This document shows positions 28,471 through 36,934 of a stretch of DNA of 64,000 nt, piece after piece. Position 1 is the stretch's first letter; each line of letters starts with the position of its first letter. The notes under the pieces are model-generated. The model made no database searches and was not told the DNA's origin. It saw only the letters and a list, made by a program, of their open reading frames with translations. The position numbers and the translations under genes were made by a program. Location: NCBI RefSeq assembly GCF_002095575.1, contig NZ_MLJJ01000005.1, forward strand, positions 98,873 through 162,872, in the 5' to 3' direction. This stretch comes from Pantoea septica (GTDB taxonomy: Bacteria > Pseudomonadota > Gammaproteobacteria > Enterobacterales > Enterobacteriaceae).

Positions 28471-29399
28471 TTGGCCCCCTGACTGAGACGAATTGCCGGA
28501 TTGACCACCGCATAGAGCAGATCCACCAGCAGGTTGATAACGATAAATTCAAATACGAACAGCATCACCAGCGCCTGAATCACCGGCTGGTCCTGCGCCT
28601 TGATCGATTCAATCAGCAGCCAGCCCAGCCCCGGCCAGTTAAAGACGCTTTCCACCACGATTGAGCCGCCGAGCAGAAACCCGAACTGCAGGCCCAGCAT
28701 GGTGATCACCGGGATAAGCGCGTTGCGCATTACATGTTTCCAGGTGACGCGCGTAGCCCGCAGCCCTTTGGCGCGCGCGGTGCGCACATAATCCTCCTGC
28801 GCCACCTCCAGAAACGCCGAGCGGGTAAAGCGCGCCATCACCGCCGCGACCGACGAGCCAAGCGTAATGGCGGGCAGGACGATATCGGCAGGCTGGTTAA
28901 AGCCGCTGACCGAGAAGAGGCCGAAAGGCATGGCGACGAACTGGATTAGCAGCAGGCCAAGCCAGAATGCCGGCATCGAAATGCCGCCGACAGCGGCGCT
29001 CATTAGCGTCCAGTCCAGCCAGCCGCCGCGCCGCAGCGCCGCCGCCACGCCCACCACCAGTCCCAGCGCCACTGACCAGACGAATCCCGCCAGCGCCAGC
29101 CACAATGTCGGCATAAAGCCTTTTCGAATCACCTCCAGCACCGGCTGCTGAGTGCGATAGGTGACGCCTAAATCGCCGCGCAGGATACCGCCCAGCCAGT
29201 TTACGTACTGCTGCGGCAGCGGATCGTTCAGGCCGAGATGCTGACGCGCCGCTTCGACCGCCTCAACCGGCGCGTCAGGCCCGGCGTAGATACGCGCCGG
29301 ATCGCCGGGCAGCAGCTTGATAAAGCCGAAGACCAGCAGCGAAACCACCAGCAGTACCGGAACCATCTCCAGCAGCCGACGCAGGATGTATGCGAACAT
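28467..29399 (-). CDS. Peptide/glutathione ABC permease, GsiC/DppB type
   Basis: This 310-residue permease starts MFAYILRRLLEMVPVLLVVSLLVFGFI, the standard DppB-type first helix. It carries LPGDPARIYAG, the loop TARAKGLRATRVTWKHVMRNALIPV and the C-terminal LLVDLLYAVVNP. It is intact, unlike the DppB-type gene of the first transporter at 19799. It lies 30 bases after the receptor gene and overlaps the next permease by four bases. Confidence 0.91.
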   Translation of the reverse strand: MFAYILRRLLEMVPVLLVVSLLVFGFIKLLPGDPARIYAGPDAPVEAVEAARQHLGLNDPLPQQYVNWLGGILRGDLGVTYRTQQPVLEVIRKGFMPTLWLALAGFVWSVALGLVVGVAAALRRGGWLDWTLMSAAVGGISMPAFWLGLLLIQFVAMPFGLFSVSGFNQPADIVLPAITLGSSVAAVMARFTRSAFLEVAQEDYVRTARAKGLRATRVTWKHVMRNALIPVITMLGLQFGFLLGGSIVVESVFNWPGLGWLLIESIKAQDQPVIQALVMLFVFEFIVINLLVDLLYAVVNPAIRLSQGAK

Positions 29400-29429
29400 A
29401 ACCTTCCTTTTTTGCAGTGCCGTTCGGCG

Positions 29430-30971
29430 TTATTTAAAGGCTGCCTGATTAAAGAGCAGATTGCCGTCCGGCAGCATCGACACGCCGCTCAGTTTCGCCG
29501 TTTTGCCCACCAGATTGTCTGGCGTGCCGAGAAAGGCGACGGGCGCATCTTTCCACAGCAGCGTCTGCGCGTCGGCGTAGGCGGTCGCGCGCTTCGCCGG
29601 GTCGGCGGTCGCCAGGCCACCGGCGATCGCCTTATCCACTGCTGGGTTGCTGTAATAGGAGACGTTGTAAGAGGTCGGCACCCATGATTCGCTGGCGAAC
29701 AGCGGACGCAGCGCCCAGTCGGCATCGCCGGTCGAGGTAGACCAGCCGCCGTAGTAGAGATCGTACTCTGCCTGTTTCGGATCCTTTACGCCCCAGAGTC
29801 TGGCGTTGCGCGTGCCGGAATCCATCGGCGTGACGGTGACGCGGATGCCGACCGTCGCCAGCTGCGCCTTAAGAAACTGCGCGGCGCGAACGCTGGCGGT
29901 GGCATTGGTGCACCAGAGCTTGAGATCGAGGCCGTTAGGGTAGCCCGCCGCGGCAAGCAGGGCTTTCGCCTCTTCCGGCGCGTAGCGATAGTTCGGCGCG
30001 CTCTGCTTCTGATAGAACTGCACCCCGGCAGGGATCGCCGACGTGGCGGGCGTGCCCATCCCGGCAAACCCCACTTTCAGCCAAAGCTCGCGATTGATGG
30101 CGTAGTTGATCGCCTGACGTACGCGCGTATCCGCCAGCGGCTTGTGCTGAGTATTGATCGCCATGTAGTAGAGATAGATGCTGGGATCGCGCTGGATCGC
30201 CAGCCTGCTGTCGCTCTGTACCGCGCCGATAAGATCGGACGGCAGCGGATAGATCGCGTCCACCTGGCCCGACTTCAGCGCCGCAACCCGCGTAGCGTCT
30301 TCCGGGCTTGGCGAGAAGATCACACGATCTACCTTCGGCCAGCCCTTGTTCCAGTAGCCGTTGAATTTCGTCAGCGTCACTCCCTTGCCGGGCTGCCACT
30401 CTACGAAGGTAAAAGGCCCGGTGCCGACCGGATGCAGACGCAGCTGCGCCTCGTCGGGAAACGCTTTTAGCACCGTCGGGCTCCACATTACCGCCGACGG
30501 GTGCGCCAGGGTGTTGATAAAGGCGCCGAACGATTCGCTGAGGTCGATTTGCACTTTATTGGGCGCCAGCACGGTGACGCTTTTGATCATGCGGTAAAGG
30601 CTATTGCGCTTCAGGCCTTTTTTCTGGTCGGCGAGCCGATCAAGGTTAGCCTTCACCGCGTCGGCGTCGAAGGGCGTGCCGTCCTGAAAGGTCACGCCGT
30701 CGCGCAGGGTCAGCGTGAACTGCGTGGCGTTGTCGTTGCTGGTATAGCCCGTCGCCAGCCAGGGCGTCAGGGTCATTCTGGCGTCGAACTGAAACAGGCG
30801 CTCAAAGATCCCGCTCTGAACCGAATAGCTAATGTTATCGGAGGTATCATGCGGGTCGAGTCCGGTGATATCGGCATACATCGAAATACGCAGATCCTGC
30901 GCCTGCGCGACGCTGACCAGACACGCGGTTAAACCGAGGGCGAGAGAAGTGCGGCGGAAAAATGGCTTCAT
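29430..30971 (-). CDS. Periplasmic peptide/glutathione-binding protein, GsiB type (SBP family 5)
   Basis: This 513-residue receptor has a Sec signal peptide (MKPFFRRTSLALGLTACLVSVAQA, cleaved near residue 24) and the family features ITGLDPHDTSD, FTLTLRDGVTFQDGTPFDADAVKAN, GTGPFTFVEWQPG and AKALLAAAGYPNGLDL. It resembles E. coli GsiB. It sits between the fused ATPase and the permeases. With its neighbours it probably brings in short peptides, perhaps gamma-linked or murein-derived ones. Confidence 0.9.
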   Translation of the reverse strand: MKPFFRRTSLALGLTACLVSVAQAQDLRISMYADITGLDPHDTSDNISYSVQSGIFERLFQFDARMTLTPWLATGYTSNDNATQFTLTLRDGVTFQDGTPFDADAVKANLDRLADQKKGLKRNSLYRMIKSVTVLAPNKVQIDLSESFGAFINTLAHPSAVMWSPTVLKAFPDEAQLRLHPVGTGPFTFVEWQPGKGVTLTKFNGYWNKGWPKVDRVIFSPSPEDATRVAALKSGQVDAIYPLPSDLIGAVQSDSRLAIQRDPSIYLYYMAINTQHKPLADTRVRQAINYAINRELWLKVGFAGMGTPATSAIPAGVQFYQKQSAPNYRYAPEEAKALLAAAGYPNGLDLKLWCTNATASVRAAQFLKAQLATVGIRVTVTPMDSGTRNARLWGVKDPKQAEYDLYYGGWSTSTGDADWALRPLFASESWVPTSYNVSYYSNPAVDKAIAGGLATADPAKRATAYADAQTLLWKDAPVAFLGTPDNLVGKTAKLSGVSMLPDGNLLFNQAAFK

Positions 30972-31002
30972 AAAGTCTCCTGGTAGAAATGAATAGACGC
31001 AA

Positions 31003-32865
31003 TTAATGCTCTTCAGCTACCCAGTGATCGGGCGCGACCTGGCGATAACGATGTTTTCTCACCGTCTCTTTTACGCTGCGCACAGGCGACGGGATCTCCC
31101 CGTCGTCGAAACGACGCTCTGGACGATGACGCGGATCGACCACCGGCACTGAGGCCAGCAGGCGCTGCGTATAGGGGTGCTGCGGTTGATTAAAGAGCGA
31201 CTGCCGCGGGCCGATTTCGACAATCTGGCCGAGATACATCACTGCCACGCGGTTGGCGATGCGTTCGACTACCGCCATGTCATGCGAGATAAAAATCCAG
31301 GCAACGCCGGTCTGCCGCTGCAAATCCATCATCAGGTTGATGACCTGCGCCTGAACCGACACGTCGAGCGCGGAGACCGCTTCATCGGCAATAATAATTT
31401 TGGGTTTAAGCGCCATAGCGCGGGCGATGGCGATGCGCTGCCGCTGTCCGCCGGAAAACTCATGAGGATAGCGGCGCGCGTGTTCCGGCTGCAGGCCGAC
31501 GCTTTCTAACAAGGCTTCGACCTGCGGCGTTGCTTCGTCGAGCGAGCGTACCAGTCCGTGCAGCAGCAGCGGCTCCGCAATGGTGAAGCCCACGGTCAGG
31601 CGAGGGTTGAGCGACGCGTAGGGATCCTGAAACACCATCTGGATTTCACGCCGCAGCGGCTGGAACTGCGCCTCTTTCAGGCTGGCGATTTCGCGACCGG
31701 CGAACAGGATGCTGTCGGCGTCGCCGGCGACCAGCCGCATAAGCGCGCGGCCGGTGGTCGATTTGCCGCAGCCGCTTTCGCCGACGATCGCCAGGGTCTC
31801 TCCTGGCCAGAGGGCGAAGTCGATCTGCTCGACCGCATGCACGCGGTGCGTCAGCGCGGAGAAAATGCCGCTGCGAACGGGGAAGCGCACGGTCAGCCCG
31901 CGGACGTCGAGCAGCGGTTTCTCTTCATAACGCGCGGTGACATGCGCCTCCTCAGCTGGCGCGTCGCTGTGCAGCAGCGGAAACCGCTGCGGCCAGCGCC
32001 GATCGCGCATGTCCCCGGGTTTCGGCACCGCCGCCAGCAGCGCTCGAGTGTAGTCGTGCTGCGGCGCGGCGAAAATCGCCTCTGCCGGCCCCTGCTCGAC
32101 GACATTGCCGCGATACATCACCACCACCCGATCCGCCACTTCGGCGACGACGCCCATGTCATGCGTGATAAACAGCACCGCCATCCCTTTTTCTCGCTGC
32201 AGTTCGCGCAAAATATGAAGAATGCGCGCCTGTACCGTGACGTCGAGCGCGGTAGTCGGTTCGTCCGCAATCAGCAATTGCGGATCGCACGCCAGCGCCT
32301 GCGCAATCATCACGCGCTGGCGCATGCCGCCGGACAGCGCGTGCGGAAAGCTTTTCATGACCCGATCAACGTCGGCGATGCGCACCTGACGCAGCAGCGA
32401 TCGCGCGCGCGCCTGCGCGTCGGCGCCGGAGCAGAGCTGATGATCGCGCAGCGCTTCGGTGAGCTGGTCGCCCACGCGCAGCACCGGGTTTAGCGAGGTC
32501 ATCGGCTCCTGAAAAATCATCGCCATCTCGCGTCCGCGCAGCCTGCGCCGCTGCTCGGCGCTAAGCCGGCTGAGATCGCGCGTTTCGCCCGTGCGGTCGC
32601 GAAAGCGGATCGCGCCGCCGTCGATGCGCGCCGAGGCGGACAGCAGCCCCATGACCGCCAGCGAGGTCACCGATTTTCCCGAGCCGCTTTCGCCGACCAC
32701 CGCGACGATTTCGCCCGGCTGGATGGAGAAGGAGACGTCGCGCAGCGCCTGCTGCGCGCCGCTGCGTCCGCGAAAGCTGACGCTGAGATGCTCTATCGCC
32801 AGCACCGGCGCGCCGTGCGACTCGGCAATGCTGGCGGCGTCAGGCAGGCGAGAAGTGTCCGTCAT
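31003..32865 (-). CDS. Fused double ABC ATPase, GsiA type
   Basis: This 620-residue protein joins two ATPase domains. Domain one has Walker [10 protein letters not shown], signature LSGGMRQRV and Walker [13 protein letters not shown]; domain two has [19 protein letters not shown] and a degenerate Walker [13 protein letters not shown], where Glu-Pro is replaced by Glu-Ala. Both carry the [18 protein letters not shown] peptide-importer tail. The length matches E. coli GsiA. I placed the start at 32865 (MTDTSRLPD), six bases after GGAG; the frame is open for 33 codons further upstream, but that part overlaps the racemase gene. It lies 16 bases after the DgcA-like gene. Confidence 0.9.
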   Translation of the reverse strand: MTDTSRLPDAASIAESHGAPVLAIEHLSVSFRGRSGAQQALRDVSFSIQPGEIVAVVGESGSGKSVTSLAVMGLLSASARIDGGAIRFRDRTGETRDLSRLSAEQRRRLRGREMAMIFQEPMTSLNPVLRVGDQLTEALRDHQLCSGADAQARARSLLRQVRIADVDRVMKSFPHALSGGMRQRVMIAQALACDPQLLIADEPTTALDVTVQARILHILRELQREKGMAVLFITHDMGVVAEVADRVVVMYRGNVVEQGPAEAIFAAPQHDYTRALLAAVPKPGDMRDRRWPQRFPLLHSDAPAEEAHVTARYEEKPLLDVRGLTVRFPVRSGIFSALTHRVHAVEQIDFALWPGETLAIVGESGCGKSTTGRALMRLVAGDADSILFAGREIASLKEAQFQPLRREIQMVFQDPYASLNPRLTVGFTIAEPLLLHGLVRSLDEATPQVEALLESVGLQPEHARRYPHEFSGGQRQRIAIARAMALKPKIIIADEAVSALDVSVQAQVINLMMDLQRQTGVAWIFISHDMAVVERIANRVAVMYLGQIVEIGPRQSLFNQPQHPYTQRLLASVPVVDPRHRPERRFDDGEIPSPVRSVKETVRKHRYRQVAPDHWVAEEH

Positions 32866-32881
32866 CGTTGCTCCAGATGCG

Positions 32882-33847
32882 TTACAGCCAGATGCGGCCT
32901 TGTGAATAGGAAAGGAAGGGCGAACTGTCCGCCGCCAGCCAGATGGGGCCGTCCAGATCGACATGCTCTGCCTGCGGCGTAACCAGCAGCGCCGCTTCCA
33001 TCGCCAGCGAGGAGCCGAGCATGCAGCCCACCATCAGCCGCATGCCCTGCTTTTCCGCCTCGTCGACCATCGCCAGCGCCTCCGTCAGGCCGCCGCACTT
33101 GTCGAGCTTGATGTTGATCATCTCGTAGCGATCGCGCAGCGCGGCGATATCGCTGCGCGTGTGGCAGCTTTCGTCAGCGCAGAGCGGGACAGGATGGGCG
33201 ATATGCTGTAAGACGGCATCTGCGCCCGCCGGTAACGGCTGTTCAATCATCGCGATGCGGTAAGGCCGCAGCGCGGCAAACAGCGGCGGCAGGTCAAGCC
33301 CGCTCCAGGCTTCGTTGGCGTCGACGATCAAAGTAGCGTCAGGCGCGACGGCGCGGATAGCCGCAACTTTTTCCACAATCGCTTCGCGGTCGAGCTTGAT
33401 CTTGAGGAGCAGCGCGCCGCGCGATACCGCATCTGCCGCCGCATCAGCCATCTTCTCTGCGCTGTCGAGACTGAGGGTTTCAGCGGTCACCACTGACGGC
33501 GGCGCGCTCAGCGCGGCCTGCTGCCACAAGGTTTGCTTCGCCCGCGCGGCGTCCAGCCGCCACAGGGCGCAATCGAGCGCGTTGCGCGCCGCCCCTGCGC
33601 GGAGTTCCGTTTGCAGCGCCTGCCGGCTCAGCCCCGCTTCGATCGCCTCTTTCATCGCGTTAAGCTGGGCGTGGACGCTCTCGACGGACTCGTTGTAACG
33701 CGGCGTCGGCGTGCATTCGCCGTGACCGATAAAGCCGTCCTGCTCCAGAGTGACGCGGATCACCGCCACGGCGGTGCGAGTGCCGCGCGCGATGGCGAAA
33801 GGCCGCGCCAGCGGCAGCGTGAGGAGTTCAGTCAACATGCGGCGCAT
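32882..33847 (-). CDS. dgcA: Enolase-superfamily racemase: N-acetyl-D-Glu racemase DgcA or L-Ala-D/L-Glu epimerase
   Basis: This 321-residue enzyme has the dipeptide-epimerase set of catalytic residues: Lys149 and Lys151 (LLLKIKLD), metal ligands Asp176 (VDANEAW), Glu202 (IEQPLP) and Asp225 (CADES), and the second base Lys247 (INIKLDKCGG). Such enzymes epimerise the alpha carbon of Glu in L-Ala-Glu dipeptides. A close branch, DgcA, racemises N-acetyl-D-glutamate together with DgcN. The adjacent DUF1611 gene upstream, one base away, is the known DgcN partner and favours the DgcA reading. GAGG precedes the first ATG. The symbol is an inference from this pairing. Confidence 0.75.
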   Translation of the reverse strand: MRRMLTELLTLPLARPFAIARGTRTAVAVIRVTLEQDGFIGHGECTPTPRYNESVESVHAQLNAMKEAIEAGLSRQALQTELRAGAARNALDCALWRLDAARAKQTLWQQAALSAPPSVVTAETLSLDSAEKMADAAADAVSRGALLLKIKLDREAIVEKVAAIRAVAPDATLIVDANEAWSGLDLPPLFAALRPYRIAMIEQPLPAGADAVLQHIAHPVPLCADESCHTRSDIAALRDRYEMINIKLDKCGGLTEALAMVDEAEKQGMRLMVGCMLGSSLAMEAALLVTPQAEHVDLDGPIWLAADSSPFLSYSQGRIWL

Positions 33848-33848
33848 C

Positions 33849-34856
33849 TTAGCCTCGCTCTTTCAACAGCGTAGCGATCGCATCAATACCGAAACGCACC
33901 GGATCCGTCGCCGGTACGCCGAAGGTTTCACTGAGCTGCGTGCAATAGTCGCGCGCTTCTTCTTCGCTGAAGTTAGAGGTATTAATAGCGAAACCGGCCA
34001 GCTGCGGATTGTCGCTGGTGACCTGCGCCGCGCGCAGATTCGCTTCCACGCAGTCCGCAAGGCCCACCATCGGCTGATGGGGCAAATGACGCATATGAGG
34101 GCGCCCCATCTCATGGCACATCACCAGCCAGTGCGGCTGCGCGCCGTGAATTAATCCCATGCTGACGCCCGCATAGGAGGGGTGGAACAGCGAACCCTGT
34201 CCTTCGACGATATCCCAGTGATCGTCGTCGTTGGCTGGCGAGAGCACCTCCGCCGCGCCAGCGATAAAATCGGCGATAACCGCGTCGATAGCGATACCTT
34301 CGCCAGCCACCAGGATGCCTGTCTGGCCGGTCGCGCGAAAGTCCGCCTTCATGCCCTGCGCGCGCATGGCGGCTTCCAGCGCCAGCGACGTGTACATTTT
34401 GCCGACCGAGCAGTCGGTTCCGACGGTTAACACACGTTTCCCGCTGCGCTTTTTACCGCTGCCTACATTAAGTTTCGGCCGCATATGACGGATATCGAAC
34501 AGCGCGACGCCGTGCGCCTCCGCCAGCGCCACCAGTTCAGGTTCGTCGGCCAGACGATGATGCAGGCCGCTCGCGACGTTCATCCCGGCTTTAATGGCGG
34601 CGATGACGCTTTCAAGCCAGTGCTGCGGCAGATAGCCGCCCGCGTTGGCGGTGCCGAGCACCAGCGTTTTCGCGCCACGCGCCCTGGCCGTAGCGATATC
34701 CAGCTCTTCAAGGCCCAGGGAAACGGTACAGCCGGGCAAACGAATTTCGCCAACACACTGTTCGGGCCGCCATACCTGAATGCCGCGCGCGGTTTTAGCA
34801 GCCAGCGGATCGGTGACGTCGCCGAGAAATAGCAAATAGGGTTGCGGGATAAGCAT
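33849..34856 (-). CDS. dgcN: DUF1611 protein, probable N-acetyltransferase DgcN
   Basis: This 335-residue protein has the DUF1611 layout: an N-terminal Rossmann-like half with LVLGTANAGGYLP, then a P-loop-like motif VLTVGTDCSVGKMYTSLALE near residue 147 and VEGQGSLFHPSYAGVS near 217. DgcN in marine bacteria is described as acetylating D-glutamate before racemisation by DgcA. I rely on memory of that pairing. It appears to be the first gene of the operon running down to dppA. Its promoter should lie in 34857-35100, where I see no clear -35/-10 pair. Confidence 0.75.
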   Translation of the reverse strand: MLIPQPYLLFLGDVTDPLAAKTARGIQVWRPEQCVGEIRLPGCTVSLGLEELDIATARARGAKTLVLGTANAGGYLPQHWLESVIAAIKAGMNVASGLHHRLADEPELVALAEAHGVALFDIRHMRPKLNVGSGKKRSGKRVLTVGTDCSVGKMYTSLALEAAMRAQGMKADFRATGQTGILVAGEGIAIDAVIADFIAGAAEVLSPANDDDHWDIVEGQGSLFHPSYAGVSMGLIHGAQPHWLVMCHEMGRPHMRHLPHQPMVGLADCVEANLRAAQVTSDNPQLAGFAINTSNFSEEEARDYCTQLSETFGVPATDPVRFGIDAIATLLKERG

Positions 34857-35054
34857 GATGCGTTCTCTTTCAGACAGGGTTGAGGGTCTGAAACGAACTA
34901 TTTCACGGCAGGGAAAGCGGGACGAATGCTTGTTTAGCTGCTGGCTATAACCTGCGGCTATAGCTCAAAGCGGAGCTTATGACAGGGGCCGAATCGACGC
35001 TTTACAGAGGAAAGGAGGCGCAGGGGGAGAAGGAAAAAGCTATGACGCCAGGGC

Positions 35055-35075
35055 ATCACGGCACGCTGCCGTGAT
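35055..35075. repeat. Strong inverted repeat in the dgcN-mntP gap
   Basis: ATCACGGC-ACGCT-GCCGTGAT is a perfect eight-base stem, extendable by GGC/GCC with one bulge. It lies 28 bases beyond the stop of the candidate small gene at 35104-35181, so it could fold at the 3' end of that transcript. There is no T-run. The rest of 34857-35300 shows no other feature I can support. Confidence 0.5.
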
Positions 35076-35103
35076 TGCCGGAGACGGTATAATGCGTAAA
35101 CAA

Positions 35104-35181
35104 TCAGTACATCGCGCCTGGCGGGACATATTTGAAGGTTTCGACGTAAGCGCGGAAAACATATTTCACTAAGCGTTTCAT
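35104..35181 (-). CDS. Candidate 25-residue small protein
   Basis: An ATG preceded by AGGTAAT opens a frame of 25 codons reading MKRLVKYVFRAYVETFKYV and ending PPGAMY. It is basic and aromatic-rich, with a possible amphipathic helix (RLVKYVFRAYVETFKYV). It is isolated in a 444-base gap between dgcN and mntP and is followed by a strong hairpin. I do not recognise it. The good ribosome site and low-complexity-free sequence make a real small protein plausible, but chance is not excluded. Confidence 0.4.
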   Translation of the reverse strand: MKRLVKYVFRAYVETFKYVPPGAMY

Positions 35182-35300
35182 AGATTACCTGATTCAAAAT
35201 TTGTTGAATAAATGCAGCGAAAGTATAGCTTCCGCGCATTTTTCAGGCAAATAATTTTGAACCAGATCACAAAAACCACATTAATTCGCTGGTTGCGACC

Positions 35301-35876
35301 TCAAGAGAAGAGGTTGAGATGCTGGATAAGGATGGTGCAGCCAATGGAAATCAGCACCACGCCGCCAAGCACTTCTGCCCATTTGCCCAGCACCGGTCCG
35401 ACTAAACGCCCCACCAGCACGCCGGTAGTCGCCATAATAGTGGTCGCCATGCCGATGGTCAGCGCGGTGGCGATAATATTAACCTGCAGGAAAGCCAGCC
35501 CCACCCCGACCGCCATTGCATCCAGGCTGGTGGCGACCGCGGTGGCCGCCAGCACCATAAAGCCGTGACGCTGCGGCGCTTCACACGGCTCTGCCGTCGC
35601 CGTCTGGCGAAAACCTTCCATCATCATGCGCCCGCCGAGAAACGACAGCAGGAAGAAAGCGACCCAGTGATCCCAGGCCATGACATAGCGGCTGGCGGCG
35701 AGACCGGCAGCCCAGCCGATCAGCGGCGTCAGAGCTTCAATCGCGCCAAAAATCAGGCCGGTGCGCAGCGCCTCTTTGAATCCGGGACGATGCAGCGCTG
35801 CGCCTTTGCTAAGCGCAGCGGCAAAGGCATCCATCGACATGCCGAAGGCAAGGATCAGAGTTGCGATAAAAGTCAT
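35301..35876 (-). CDS. mntP: Manganese efflux pump MntP
   Basis: This 191-residue inner-membrane exporter lowers cytoplasmic Mn2+. It has six membrane segments in two repeats, with the acidic family motifs [14 protein letters not shown] near residue 13 and [13 protein letters not shown] near 118 that hold the metal-binding Asp residues. Length matches the family. No good Shine-Dalgarno is visible before the ATG; instead a perfect hairpin lies just upstream (35895-35920). The MntR-like operator at 36006-36028 indicates manganese-dependent control. The gene stands alone. Confidence 0.94.
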   Translation of the reverse strand: MTFIATLILAFGMSMDAFAAALSKGAALHRPGFKEALRTGLIFGAIEALTPLIGWAAGLAASRYVMAWDHWVAFFLLSFLGGRMMMEGFRQTATAEPCEAPQRHGFMVLAATAVATSLDAMAVGVGLAFLQVNIIATALTIGMATTIMATTGVLVGRLVGPVLGKWAEVLGGVVLISIGCTILIQHLNLFS

Positions 35877-35894
35877 AATGGCTAGTGTCAGGGT

Positions 35895-35920
35895 AAAAAG
35901 CGCTCAGACGCCCGCTTTTT
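35895..35920 (-). promoter_or_regulatory. Leader hairpin just upstream of mntP
   Basis: AAAAAGCG and CGCTTTTT form a perfect eight-base stem around a ten-base loop. On the mntP strand it ends CGCTTTTTAC, like a weak intrinsic terminator, 19 bases before the start codon. It may attenuate mntP or mask its ribosome site. I see no yybP-ykoY aptamer in front of it. Confidence 0.5.
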
Positions 35921-36005
35921 GCCGCAATAAAGGTTCAGTCTGGTAAAAGTGCGCGCAGTCTACCACGCATCACACCCGATAAAAAGACAAGAAAATCATG
36001 GGTTT

Positions 36006-36028
36006 AAGTATAGCAAAGGCTATAACTT
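36006..36028 (-). promoter_or_regulatory. MntR operator and -10 element of mntP
   Basis: The palindrome TATAGC-AAAG-GCTATA (36009-36024), flanked by AAG and aCTT, matches the known MntR box core ATAGCAAAGGCTAT. On the mntP strand a good -10 TATACT (36012-36007) overlaps its downstream edge. No -35 hexamer of quality lies at the right distance. That fits the known activation of mntP by MntR with manganese. Confidence 0.8.
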
Positions 36029-36179
36029 TTATCGTTCGCTATGTTTTGTCGCTAAGTTAATGGTACTTAAGCCTTTTATTAAGGCTTAATGCGCCGTTCA
36101 GGCGCGCGCCCGCTGCGGGGATTGAACCCTGGCGGAGATTGCCGGAAAATGGCCGCGCTGATTAATGCGGAACCTGATA

Positions 36180-36422
36180 ATGAAAAACCCTTTTGAATCT
36201 CTGATTATCCCCGGCGGCATCTTGCTGCTTGGCTTTCTCTCTGCGCTGCTGCTGCCTGCCCCCAATTTTGGTCTGACGATGGCCAGAAGCCTGACTCAGC
36301 GGCTGCACCTGCAGGATATCAACCAGCTCTACACCCTGATCTTCTGCGTCTGGTTCCTGCTGCTGGGCGTGGTGGAGTTCTATGCGATCCGTTTTATCTA
36401 TCGCCGCTGGTTCCGCTCGTGA
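36180..36422 (+). CDS. Small two-helix inner-membrane protein
   Basis: This 80-residue protein (MKNPFESLIIPGG...) has two hydrophobic segments: residues about 9-27 (IPGGILLLGFLSALLLPA) and about 52-70 (LYTLIFCVWFLLLGVVEFY). A basic tail IRFIYRRWFRS ends it. I chose ATG 36180; an in-frame ATG at 36165 would add five residues. I do not recognise a named family. It is divergent from mntP with about 300 bases between the starts and has no close downstream partner. Codon use looks genuine. Confidence 0.6.
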   Translation: MKNPFESLIIPGGILLLGFLSALLLPAPNFGLTMARSLTQRLHLQDINQLYTLIFCVWFLLLGVVEFYAIRFIYRRWFRS

Positions 36423-36934
36423 TGCTGTGCCCGCCGCTGCGGCTAGCGCCCAGTGCGGGCAGGTATAAATCACAAAAATGTAACATTACTTTTACAGAAT
36501 CGGCTGAAAAGCACCACGTCGTGAAAAATTCTTTATCGATCTTTTTTTGAATAAACCTTTAAAATCATAACTTTATAAAATAAGGCACTTTACCCTCCTT
36601 TCCATGCCCTGCACTGCTTTTGTGCATTTACGCAACATCATATTCGGTTAACCCGCTGAGTTTTCGGTAAAAAATCTCTTATTCCCGCCAGCCCAGGATG
36701 ATTAATTCTTATGCTGAATCATTTCTGCATTTAAAAAATAAACAAATGTTTAATTCAGAGGCGAGAATGTTATATTCAACAGATAAAGCATAACGTGCAG
36801 TTAACCTGCATCCCGCTTAAACGAACCTGTGTCTTAACCTTTGAGAAATAGCGCAACGCGCTCCCAAGAAGCGCGACTATTTCGCCTGCGAACCTGTTGA
36901 GCATCAGGTCAACAGAGAGAGGAGATGTCGCCTC
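36423..36934. promoter_or_regulatory. AT-rich upstream region of mqo with a leader hairpin
   Basis: No gene is visible in these 512 bases. GAAATAG (36845-36851) and CTATTTC (36877-36883), with inner GCGC pairing, form a hairpin in the likely mqo leader. AGAGGAG near 36920 is the ribosome site, spaced about ten bases from the mqo ATG. The AT-rich part (36480-36780) probably holds the promoter; I could not pick one with confidence. Confidence 0.45.

Noticed and set aside
32866..32964. Longer N-terminus for the GsiA-type ATPase from an upstream start
   Set aside because: It would lie mostly inside the racemase gene, lacks a ribosome site and adds residues not seen in the family.
35877..36180. 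yybP-ykoY manganese riboswitch upstream of mntP
   Set aside because: The conserved core blocks are not found by eye on the mntP strand; listed as an open test rather than a feature.
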